Below are positions 9,361 through 17,339 of a DNA stretch of 64,000 bases, one piece after another; the first letter of the stretch is position 1, and each line of letters opens with the position of its first letter. Under the pieces are notes generated by a model. The model was given only the letters and a program-made list of their open reading frames with translations, had not been told where the DNA came from and searched no databases. The position numbers and the translations under genes were made by a program. This DNA comes from Bin127 sp965203505 (GTDB taxonomy: Bacteria; Chloroflexota; Dehalococcoidia; Lucifugimonadales; Lucifugimonadaceae). The stretch is from NCBI GenBank assembly GCA_965203505.1, contig OZ241880.1:806001-870000 (forward strand). The letters are read 5' to 3'.

Positions 9361-9493
9361 ACAGCCGAAATTATGACGGCAAAACACTGCGAATCGTCAG
9401 CGGTGCGTTCCGCTCCTCGGTCGGGATAGCGTTGAATTGCTTGCTAACATGTAACGCGTATCCAATCCGGCAACTCAACAGCAGGTGTATCCC

Positions 9494-11134
9494 GTGTCAG
9501 CGATCGATCCATATTCATCAACCTATTTCCAGTCGCGCCGCTCGGCGGTGATGGCGCGCAACGGCGCTGTAGCGACTAGCCAACCATTGGCTGCGCAAGC
9601 GGGATTGAGGATGCTGCTTGACGGCGGAAACGCGGTCGATGCGGCGGTCGCCATGGCCGCTGCGCTGAATGTCGTCGAACCGGGTTCAACGGGCATCGGC
9701 GGCGACATGTTCGCGTTGATCTGGAACAAAGATGAACGACGAGTTGTGGCTTTGAACGGCAGTGGGAGATCTGGTGCTGCGGCCAATCCGGAAGATGTCC
9801 GCAAGGCAGGATACGAATCGATACCGAACGAGCTGGATGGGTGTGCGTTTTCTGTGAGCGTGCCGGGTACGGTGCATGGTTGGGAGACTGCGTTGGAGAA
9901 TTACGGTCGCATGACGCTGTCAGAGGTGTTGCAACCCGCGATTGACTACGCGTTGAACGGTTACCCGGTCTCGGAGGTCATCGCTAGAGGATGGGAGGGA
10001 TGCGAAACGAAGTTGCGGCACCGGCCATCAGGGGTAGAGATGCTCCCGGTGAATGGTCGCGCTCCCAAGTGTGGTGAGATGGCAACGCTACGGGAACTCG
10101 GCGGTTCTTTGCAGATCGTAGCTGAAGGCGGTAGCGAAGCGTATTATAAGGGCGATATCGGCAAGAAGATTGCGGCGTATGTGCAGCAAGAGGGCGGTTG
10201 GTTGACGGAAGAAGACATCTCATCGCATCATTCCGACTGGGACGAGGCGATCCACGTGAATTATCGAGGCGTGGATGTTTGGGAGTGCCCTCCGAACGGT
10301 CAGGGGATTGCTGCGCTGATGGCGTTGAACATCGCGGAGGGCTTTGACATCGGAGGCATGGGAAGTCAGTCGACGGATGCGTACCACCACCTGATCGAAT
10401 CGATGCGGCTGGGGTATGAGGACGCGTTGCAGTACGTTGCGGATCCTCGAGTGGCGGAAGTGCCGATTGGTCCGTTACTTGCGAAGGAGTATGGCGACAG
10501 ACGGCGGTCGAGCATCGATCCGACGCGTGCGCATCCTAACGTGTCGTACGGAGATCCGATGGGTGGTGGAGACACGATCTACTGCACCGCGGTGGACGGG
10601 GATGGGAATGCCTGTTCTCTGATCAACAGCCTCTTTGCGGGATTTGGATCCGGATTGGTCGTGCCCGGTACTGGGATTGCGTTACAGAACCGCGGTTCGC
10701 TGTTCTCGTTCGATCCGGACCACCCGAATTACCTTGTGGGTGGCAAGCGGCCGTACCAGACGATAATTCCGGCGATGGCGACGCGGGATGACGAGATGTG
10801 GCTTTCGTTCGGCGTGATGGGTGGTTTCCAGCAACCGCAGGGTCACCTTCAGGTGGTGTCCAACATGGTCGACTTTGGAATGGATTCACAGAAGGCCTTG
10901 GACGCGTTGCGGTTCAGCATCGATGTGCAAGGCGACAAGAGTGTGAAGGTTGAAGAGGATTTGGATGAGTCGGTTGTTACCGAGTTGAGGTCACGTGGAC
11001 ACGATGTTGTGGTCCAGAACGCGTATGACCGCGTCGGGTTCGGCGGCGGACAGGTCGTTTCGCGCGATCCTGAGACTGGGGTGTTGTGCGCGGGCACCGA
11101 GCCGAGGAAGGATGGCTCCGCGCTGGGTTGGTAG
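9494..11134 (+). CDS. Gamma-glutamyltranspeptidase family protein
   Basis: Ntn-hydrolase that cleaves or transfers gamma-glutamyl groups, or a related family acylase. The precursor is about 546 residues. The frame allows GTG 9485, but GTG 9494 is chosen because AGGTG lies five bases before it. The N-terminal half opens with 'ARNGAVATSQPLAAQAG', typical of the family. The self-processing site is expected at Thr in 'GGDTIYCTAVDGDGNACS' (about residue 360), followed by the small-subunit motif 'SGLVVPGTGIALQNRG'. No signal peptide is evident, so it may act in the cytoplasm, unlike classical secreted GGT. It is convergent with the next, minus-strand gene. Confidence 0.88.
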   Translation: MSAIDPYSSTYFQSRRSAVMARNGAVATSQPLAAQAGLRMLLDGGNAVDAAVAMAAALNVVEPGSTGIGGDMFALIWNKDERRVVALNGSGRSGAAANPEDVRKAGYESIPNELDGCAFSVSVPGTVHGWETALENYGRMTLSEVLQPAIDYALNGYPVSEVIARGWEGCETKLRHRPSGVEMLPVNGRAPKCGEMATLRELGGSLQIVAEGGSEAYYKGDIGKKIAAYVQQEGGWLTEEDISSHHSDWDEAIHVNYRGVDVWECPPNGQGIAALMALNIAEGFDIGGMGSQSTDAYHHLIESMRLGYEDALQYVADPRVAEVPIGPLLAKEYGDRRRSSIDPTRAHPNVSYGDPMGGGDTIYCTAVDGDGNACSLINSLFAGFGSGLVVPGTGIALQNRGSLFSFDPDHPNYLVGGKRPYQTIIPAMATRDDEMWLSFGVMGGFQQPQGHLQVVSNMVDFGMDSQKALDALRFSIDVQGDKSVKVEEDLDESVVTELRSRGHDVVVQNAYDRVGFGGGQVVSRDPETGVLCAGTEPRKDGSALGW

Positions 11135-11142
11135 GTTCCCAA

Positions 11143-12657
11143 CTATCTGCGGATGCGACGCGCGATGAATAGCGCCGCCAACATGGCGGTTATCAGGATC
11201 GTGGAGGCTTGCAACGGCCCGTTTCCGTTTGAGTTGCACAGTCCGCCGGAGCTGGTCGGTTCCGGGTCAGGGGATTCGTTTGCCGGCGCAGGTTCCGATG
11301 GTGGTCCTTCCACAGCGGTCAGCTGAACCATGACCTCTGGTTCTTCGGTTGGTGCTGCTGTGGGTTCGGGAGCCGGGGTGTCGGTCGGTACCGGTGTTGG
11401 GTCCGAACCGGCCTCGCCGACGGTAATGCCGCCTTTGATGGGGGTCAAAGTAAGTAGTTTGTATTCGCTATCTGCGCCAGATTCGGGTTCGGGAGTCGGC
11501 GTCGGAGTTGGTGGCACGTAAGGATCGGCGCCGATAGTCGCGCGCCATTCGTTGTCGAGTTGCTGGACAGTTTTTCCGTACACGTTGCGTATCGCGATGT
11601 CGCCGCTGCGACCTTCCGCTATAGAGGCGATAGTTTCGGCGATCTTGTCGGCACCGTATGTTTCGATGAGGTATTCGACGAAGTTTCGGCTTTGGCCGTA
11701 TGAGACGATTACCATATTGGGTTCGCCGGGGAATGTCTGAAGACGAGAGAAGGGGATCAATCGGCCGGTGTCGATCGCCCAATCGAGGTAGTAGACGTAC
11801 GACAGTCCTTTGTCGAGGTTGCCGTATTCTGCGAGACCTTCGTTGAGCCACAGCGGGACTAGTGCGGTGCTGCCGCCGGCGGCGCGTCCGACGAGGATGT
11901 GAGTGAGTTCGTGCGTGAGGGTGCCGATGTCACGGCTTCCAGAGAGGACCAGGACGACGCTGTGGTCGAAGAATGCCTGACCTTCGGTGATGAGTTCGCG
12001 GCTTATGGTGGCACTGCGTGCGCTTACAGCGCCGATCATCTCGGCGTTGTTGTTGTAGAGGGTTACGACAATTGGGGTTTCGGTCTCGCTGCCGGTGATC
12101 GGGCCCATGAGGTCCATTAATTCTTTCGCGGCTTCTGCCAAACGTTCGGCGCGGACCTGTACTGGTCCGTGGTAGTAGACGTGGATGGGGCCGCGACTTA
12201 CGACATCCCATTCGTAACGCGCGTCGAGCATGATTTGGCTGTATGGCTCAGAGACGTAGGCGTTGCCCTCTTCGTCGAGCGCTTCGAAAACGAAGTCGAT
12301 CGTCGTGCCTGGTGGCATGTATCGAGCGGAAGTGTTGACGCGCCAGATCAGTTCTCCGTCTATCAACGGTTCGGTTCGTTCAGTGAGATCGAGATAGTCG
12401 TATTGTTCGGTAGTCAGGGGTCCTGTGGTGAACCTGACTCTGAGGTCTACGATGTCGATGTCGGATTCGAAGCTGGCGTAAAAACGGATGTCTTCCGGGA
12501 AATTGCTCTCGAGACCGCCGTCGATAAATCGGACTGGCGGGGTTTGAGCTTGGACAGATTGGCCTGCCGCGGCTATCGCCGCGATGGCGAACAACATCAA
12601 AGTTGTCACTGTTAGCAACAACTTGGTCGTCCATGTAGATCTGGCGGTTACGGGCAT
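11143..12657 (-). CDS. Membrane-anchored zinc peptidase, peptidase MA-like
   Basis: A 504-residue extracytoplasmic metallopeptidase. A signal sequence (about residues 10-37, 'LLLTVTTLMLFAIAAIAAAG') leads into a beta-rich N-terminal domain. The gluzincin core follows: 'LTHELTHILVGRA' supplies HExxH, and 'LWLNEGLAEY' about 30 residues later supplies the third zinc ligand Glu. After the domain come Pro/Thr-rich linkers. The C-terminus has 'GGLCNSNGNGPLQ', one hydrophobic helix and 'RRIRR', giving a C-terminal membrane anchor with a cytoplasmic basic tail. The substrate is unknown; cell-surface protein turnover is likely. Confidence 0.85.
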   Translation of the reverse strand: MPVTARSTWTTKLLLTVTTLMLFAIAAIAAAGQSVQAQTPPVRFIDGGLESNFPEDIRFYASFESDIDIVDLRVRFTTGPLTTEQYDYLDLTERTEPLIDGELIWRVNTSARYMPPGTTIDFVFEALDEEGNAYVSEPYSQIMLDARYEWDVVSRGPIHVYYHGPVQVRAERLAEAAKELMDLMGPITGSETETPIVVTLYNNNAEMIGAVSARSATISRELITEGQAFFDHSVVLVLSGSRDIGTLTHELTHILVGRAAGGSTALVPLWLNEGLAEYGNLDKGLSYVYYLDWAIDTGRLIPFSRLQTFPGEPNMVIVSYGQSRNFVEYLIETYGADKIAETIASIAEGRSGDIAIRNVYGKTVQQLDNEWRATIGADPYVPPTPTPTPEPESGADSEYKLLTLTPIKGGITVGEAGSDPTPVPTDTPAPEPTAAPTEEPEVMVQLTAVEGPPSEPAPANESPDPEPTSSGGLCNSNGNGPLQASTILITAMLAALFIARRIRR

Positions 12658-12788
12658 CGGTTCCGAATTTGGTTGTGGCGCATTTTATTGCGCTCTCATT
12701 TGAATCGTAAAACGCGCGGTGTGCGCTTCGTGTCCTGCTAAAGCACTACGCAAACGCGGCGGTAGTCGGACGCATGTTCGGCTGGCTG

Positions 12789-13400
12789 TTAATCGGCATT
12801 GCGCCACTCTGTCCAGAACCGATAGAAGGCGCTGAGCGGTGTTCCAACCGCTAGTATCCATAGCGCCCATATCGGTTGTCCAATTATTAGCGCGACGGTC
12901 ATGATGACGACCCTTTCGGGACGCGTAAGGAATCCAGAGGTGCCTTTGTAACCCAGACCCTCGGCGCGCGCTCTTATGTAGCTGACCATGATGGATCCGA
13001 CGAATGCGACGAAGGCCAGGATGATGGCGTCTTGTCTGAAGGTTCCCGGGTAGGAGTAGTAGATGAGCAGCCCGAGCAGGATTGCGGCTTCGGAGAGGCG
13101 GTCGAAAGTGGAGTCCAGCAATGCTCCTTTGTCTGATACTTTGCCGGTCCGGCGCGCGATTGCGCCGTCGATCATGTCAAATAGTGCAGCGGGGATGCTG
13201 ATAAGCCCGGCGATGAGGAACTGTCCGTATGCGGCGAATGCGGCTGCGATGACGGCAAGGAAGAATCCGGCGAGTGTGGCCGCGTTGGCGTTGAAGCCGA
13301 TGGCTACTAGCGCTGCCGATATCGGCTCCTCAAACCATCGCGCGATGGCTGCGCGGGCGGATTTGCGGAGCCTTTGGAGTCCGGTCTCCGAATCAGCCAC
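12789..13400 (-). CDS. CDP-alcohol phosphatidyltransferase, probable phosphatidylinositol phosphate synthase
   Basis: Membrane enzyme that moves a phosphatidyl group from CDP-diacylglycerol to an alcohol head group. The 203-residue protein has several hydrophobic helices and a perfect family signature, D-x2-DG-x2-AR-x8-G-x3-D-x3-D, with Asp 75, 78, 96 and 100. It overlaps by 8 bases with the PimA-like glycosyltransferase gene upstream on the same strand. The same pair occurs in actinobacteria, where the product is phosphatidylinositol phosphate. An inositol-phosphate synthase 10 kb away supports inositol phosphate as acceptor. Glycerol phosphate (PgsA role) remains possible. Confidence 0.88.
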   Translation of the reverse strand: MADSETGLQRLRKSARAAIARWFEEPISAALVAIGFNANAATLAGFFLAVIAAAFAAYGQFLIAGLISIPAALFDMIDGAIARRTGKVSDKGALLDSTFDRLSEAAILLGLLIYYSYPGTFRQDAIILAFVAFVGSIMVSYIRARAEGLGYKGTSGFLTRPERVVIMTVALIIGQPIWALWILAVGTPLSAFYRFWTEWRNAD

Positions 13401-14562
13401 TGCTGGTTCGCCGTTGATGTGGTACAGCAGGGAACGGGGCGCGTGCCATGACCTCTTGGTAGTAATCGAGCAAGTCGTCGGCGACTCTGGCCCATCCGAA
13501 GCGTTGCACTTTTTCGTGACCGTTTTTGACCAGACGGCCGCGGAGGTCTTGATCTTCGATTAGCCGTTGGATGGAGTTGGCGATGGCGTATTCGTCGCCT
13601 ACGTCGACTAGGAGTGCGTCCTTTTCGTGATCTGCCACACCTTCGAATCCTAGGATGCGGCTTGCGACGATGGGAGCTCCGGCGGCCATGGCTTCGACGA
13701 GAACGAGGCCGAAACTCTCATGCCCGGTGTTGGGGGCGCAGAAGACGTCGGCGTGTTGGTAATAGGCGGGGAGTTCTTCGTCGGTTACAGGACCGGCGAA
13801 GATGACATCGTCGATGCCGCGTTCGCCCATCATGCGCCAAGATTCACGGTCTGGGACACCTGCGCCGACGACGATCAGTCTGAGATCAGGGTAGCGCCAT
13901 CGCAGCGTGCTGTAGGCGCCGAGCAGGAAACGGAGGCCCTTGCGCTTTTCGCCGACGCGTCCTACGAAGACGATGTTGATGGCGTCGGATCGGAATTCGC
14001 TAGGTTTGGGTCTAGGCGCTTCGAACCTGGGGACGTCGAGTCCGTTCGGGATGATGGTGTATTTGTCGGGGAAGTATCGGTCGGCGTATGCTTTTGCGGC
14101 GTTGGAGACGGCGATACGTCCGTCGAGTTTGTCCGCGACCATTGTGAATACGGGTTTGAAGCTCAAATATCCGGGGTGGATGTTTTCGCTGTAGGCATGG
14201 AAGGTGCCGACGGTGGGCCACGGCGAAAACCAACTGGCCGCGGCACCAAGGAATGGCATCAACGGTTCGTGGATGTGGACGATGTCGAATTGTTCGGATG
14301 TGAGGATTCGGCGCATCTGTCGTGCGGCGCCGAAGCTCATGGATATTCGCGACACGGACCCGCTGGCGTTGAATGGGATGCTTCCGCCGAGCGGCACGAC
14401 TTCAAGTCCGCTGACGTCTGGGGCGGTTTGCGGTCTGGAGCGCGGAGCAAAGAGGACGACTTCATGTCCGCGCTGCGACAGTTCCTTGCTGAGGCTGGCC
14501 ATGTGTGCCACGACGCCGCCATGGTAGGAAAGGTCGTATGGGGAGACTTGAGCGATGCGCAT
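13393..14562 (-). CDS. GT4 glycosyltransferase, PimA-like
   Basis: GT-B fold glycosyltransferase of family GT4, 389 residues. The N-terminal acceptor domain begins 'MRIAQVSPYDLSYHGGVVAH' and contains 'FDIVHIHEPLMPF', close to mycobacterial PimA. The C-terminal sugar-nucleotide domain has 'VFVGRVGEKRKGLRFLLGAY' and the retaining GT4 motif 'GHESFGLVLVEAMAAGAPIV' (E-x7-E). PimA transfers mannose from GDP-mannose to phosphatidylinositol on the inner membrane face. Overlap with the CDP-alcohol transferase gene fits a two-gene lipid unit. The donor and acceptor here are inferred, not shown. Confidence 0.87.
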   Translation of the reverse strand: MRIAQVSPYDLSYHGGVVAHMASLSKELSQRGHEVVLFAPRSRPQTAPDVSGLEVVPLGGSIPFNASGSVSRISMSFGAARQMRRILTSEQFDIVHIHEPLMPFLGAAASWFSPWPTVGTFHAYSENIHPGYLSFKPVFTMVADKLDGRIAVSNAAKAYADRYFPDKYTIIPNGLDVPRFEAPRPKPSEFRSDAINIVFVGRVGEKRKGLRFLLGAYSTLRWRYPDLRLIVVGAGVPDRESWRMMGERGIDDVIFAGPVTDEELPAYYQHADVFCAPNTGHESFGLVLVEAMAAGAPIVASRILGFEGVADHEKDALLVDVGDEYAIANSIQRLIEDQDLRGRLVKNGHEKVQRFGWARVADDLLDYYQEVMARAPFPAVPHQRRTSSG

Positions 14563-14835
14563 CTTAAGAGTTCGCTTTGGCTATTCTTACGAGCGGCAGG
14601 GCCGCGTTTCCGCTTCGACTACATCATACCAAGATTGCGGTTTTTGAGTAGGGTTTTGGACTGGGATGGGCGTGATTGCAATGATGGGCTGTGATGGGGG
14701 GTGGTAATTGGCGACGTTCGGATTGGTTGAGCAGTGCGCGCCCCCTTTGTCCTTCGGACATTTCCCCCGCGAGCGGGGGAACCCAGCCGTCCCCACGCTG
14801 CTGCGGTCTCGTGAGCGGGAGAAACCCTGGTTGCT
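14563..14835. repeat. Intergenic stretch with dispersed palindromic repeat copy 1 (14741-14781)
   Basis: No gene is seen. Bases 14741-14781 are a 41-base unit made of two small hairpins (TCCTTCGGA, and TTCCCCCGCGAGCGGGGGAA). It is identical to 22812-22852 and partly matches 17122-17200. The unit lies between two minus-strand genes. Confidence 0.8.
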
Positions 14836-16266
14836 CTACGCTATGGGTGGGTGGTGTTGGATCCATGGGTGGGCTTGTTCGAAGGTGGCGGACGCGGCTA
14901 GGACGGTTTCTTCGTCGTATTTTGGGCCGATGATTTGAAGGCCGACGGGTAATCCGTTGGGTGTAAAGCCTGCGGGAATTGATGCGGCGGGGCAGCCGGT
15001 TGCGTTGGAGTGCATGGTGAATGCGCCGTTCCAGAATTGTTCGGGGAATGACGAGGTGCCAGTGACCGAGCCGGGGAAGGGTTCGTTGACGAAGGCGGGG
15101 AAGCGGGCGACGGGGGCGAGGACGAGGTCGTAGGTTTCGAAGATGTCGTCGAATGTGGCTTTCAATTCGTCTATGCGGCCCAGAGCGGCGGCATACTCGG
15201 CTGTTGTGACTTGCGAGCCTCTTTCCATCCAGTACTGGCCGTAGGCGGTCATCTGGTTGCCGTATTCGTCGAGATATTTCGAAAGGTTGTTGTATGCGGT
15301 GGCGGCTTGGATGGGTCCGAAGGAGTCGTAGGGCTCGAGGAGGGTGATGTCGATTTCTTCGACGGTGCAGCCGAGGTCCTCGAAGGCGAGCGCGGCTTGG
15401 TGTGTGATGCGGGCGACATCTGGGTCGACTTTGGCGAAACCGAAGTCGGGGCTCCATGCGATGCGGAGGCCGTCGATGGGGCGTTCGGTTGCGGCGATGA
15501 AATCTGGAGGCGCGCTGCGGATGCTGATGGGGTCACGGCGGTCAAATCCGGCCATTGTCTGGAGGATGAGTGCGGCGTCTTTGACGGTTCGGGTGATGGG
15601 ACCTGGTTGTCCGAAGAAGTTGGGTGCGGGAGGACCGGAAACGCCGTTGTATCCGGAGACTCTTCCGAGGGTTGGTTTGATGGCGTAGACGCCGCAGAAG
15701 TTGGCGGGAATGCGTAATGAACCGCCTCCGTCGCCGCCGGTGGCGATAGGGGCGAGAAAGGCTGCGACGGCTGCGGCTGCGCCACCGCTGGAGCCGCCGG
15801 GAGTGCGGGTCGTGTCCCAGGGGTTTTTGCCGGTGATGCCTAGAGAGTTGGTGCAGGTTCCGACGAATCCGAGTTCGGAGCAGTTCGTTTTGCCTAGAAT
15901 GATGCCTCCGGCTTCGAGGATGCGGTCTAGGAAGGCGGCGTTGTTTTCGGGGACGTGGTCTTTGAAGATGACGGAGCCGCTGGTGGTGCGGATGCCGCCA
16001 GTCATCTGGTTGTCTTTGATCGGGATGGGTAGACCGTGAAGGGGACCTAGGTCGTCGCCTCGCATGACGGCATCTTCGGCGGCTTTGGCTTGTCGGAGGG
16101 CGATGTCATCAGTGACGAGGAGGTAGGAGTCGAGGTGATGGTCGATGTCATCGATGCGTTGGAGCAATAGTTCGGTGATCTCGACGGGTGAGACTTGCTT
16201 TGTGCGGATGAGATCGAGGAGATCGGCGGCGGATTTGTATGCGAGGTCTTGGTTGGGAATTTGCAT
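14836..16266 (-). CDS. Amidase (amidase signature family)
   Basis: Hydrolyses a carboxamide to acid and ammonia. The frame is open upstream to 16617, but ATG 16266 is chosen because the extra part is low-complexity sequence derived from the repeats; this gives 476 residues, the family norm. The Ser-cisSer-Lys triad is visible: Lys 84 in 'LPIPIKDN', cis-Ser in 'TPGGSSGGAAAAV' (about 159) and the nucleophile Ser 183 in 'GGDGGGSLRIPA'. It resembles GatA, but no gatB or gatC is nearby, so a catabolic amidase is more likely than tRNA amidation. No clear Shine-Dalgarno is seen before the start. Confidence 0.88.
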   Translation of the reverse strand: MQIPNQDLAYKSAADLLDLIRTKQVSPVEITELLLQRIDDIDHHLDSYLLVTDDIALRQAKAAEDAVMRGDDLGPLHGLPIPIKDNQMTGGIRTTSGSVIFKDHVPENNAAFLDRILEAGGIILGKTNCSELGFVGTCTNSLGITGKNPWDTTRTPGGSSGGAAAAVAAFLAPIATGGDGGGSLRIPANFCGVYAIKPTLGRVSGYNGVSGPPAPNFFGQPGPITRTVKDAALILQTMAGFDRRDPISIRSAPPDFIAATERPIDGLRIAWSPDFGFAKVDPDVARITHQAALAFEDLGCTVEEIDITLLEPYDSFGPIQAATAYNNLSKYLDEYGNQMTAYGQYWMERGSQVTTAEYAAALGRIDELKATFDDIFETYDLVLAPVARFPAFVNEPFPGSVTGTSSFPEQFWNGAFTMHSNATGCPAASIPAGFTPNGLPVGLQIIGPKYDEETVLAASATFEQAHPWIQHHPPIA

Positions 16267-17339
16267 GGATGGACAGGATGGACGGGATGTGTTTTGGTTG
16301 TGTGCGTCAAGGGTACGGTGTGAACTGTGATTTGTGTGATTGGGATGTTGAGTTTCGAAGTGAGTCGGGGTTTGGTGGGGTTTTAGGCGCGCGTGTATGC
16401 CTGATGACGATTTACAGGTTTTGGTTGTTGGGTTGTTAGGGCGACCACGAGGGTTCGCCCGTGATTGGGGTCCTCTTCGTTGTGAAGAGGGTGTGGATTC
16501 CATCGCCGCGTTTGCGGGGTGTTGGAATGGATCCTTCCTTTGGTCCAGCGTCCGCCCGCGTCGCCAGACCGCGGGCCAGGAGGACGGCTGTCCGCTCGTG
16601 CGTGACAGAAGGTTCACCGTCCACCATCGCTCGGTTGAACCCGAGCTGGTGCTGTAGCCTAGGCCCTCGCAGCGAGTGAGGGCCGACGTCTTCCGGATTC
16701 ACGAACGTTCGCCCAGCCCTTGGACGGGCATCCCCTGCGTACCCCCTCTGAATCTCCCCCTGGGAGGGGGAGGGAGGAAGGGATCGCGTCCCCTTCGCGG
16801 AGCGAAAGGGACAGGAAATCCGCTGGCTCGTGTTGCGTCGCCTGCTTCGTGCGACGCGGCTGGACCTTGTAGCAGCGTTCGTTTCTAACGGTCCCAGCCG
16901 AGGTTTCATCTGGCCTTTCATTCGATGCGGGGCGTCGCTGACGACGGTGATTGTCTTGCGTATTGATCTTCACTGTCTTTCGCTTATCCCGGTGGTCGGC
17001 AGGGTGGTGTATAGAGGTTTCCGCACCCGTCGGCGCGGCGATGAATGTTGTTAACAGTTTCTATATTAGCACGGATGTTGCGAGAGTCAAATGTGAATTG
17101 GGATTTTTGGGATTGAAGGGTTCGCGCCTCCTTCGTCCTTCTGCCACGTCGTAGCCGTAGTTATTCTGCGTGGCACATTTCCCCGCGAGCGGGGGAACCC
17201 TGCCACCCCGGGCATACCCCTGCGTTCTTGCGTCGGCCTCTTGGGCTCCGCGTCCCCTTTCGCCCAGCGAAAGGGGACGGTGGGGCGACCACGAGGGATC
17301 GCCCCTACGGGGTTGGGGCGCGGTATTCTTGGGTTGAGT
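16267..17339. repeat. 1.07-kb gene-free region packed with short GC-rich palindromes
   Basis: Open frames here are short and overlap repeats, so I call no gene. Recognisable units are: a GGGCGACCACGAGGGTTCGCCC palindrome at about 16439-16460 (echoed at 17282-17305); a CCTCTTC-GTTGT-GAAGAGG hairpin near 16472-16490; a composite 'GGGCATCCCCTGCG...CGTCCCCTTCGCGGAGCGAAAGGG' unit at about 16726-16813; a variant hairpin copy at 17122-17200; and the 'GGGCATACCCCTGCG...CCCCTTTCG..CGAAAGGGG' unit at 17210-17314. It separates the amidase from the restriction-modification gene. Confidence 0.75.

Noticed and set aside
14836..16266. gatA (tRNA amidotransferase subunit A)
   Set aside because: The triad matches, but gatB and gatC are not nearby and the sequence fits general amidases equally well, so no gene symbol is given.
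17241..17339. Longer start of the restriction-modification gene
   Set aside because: The extra 33 codons are palindromic repeat sequence; the family-like protein begins at ATG 17340.
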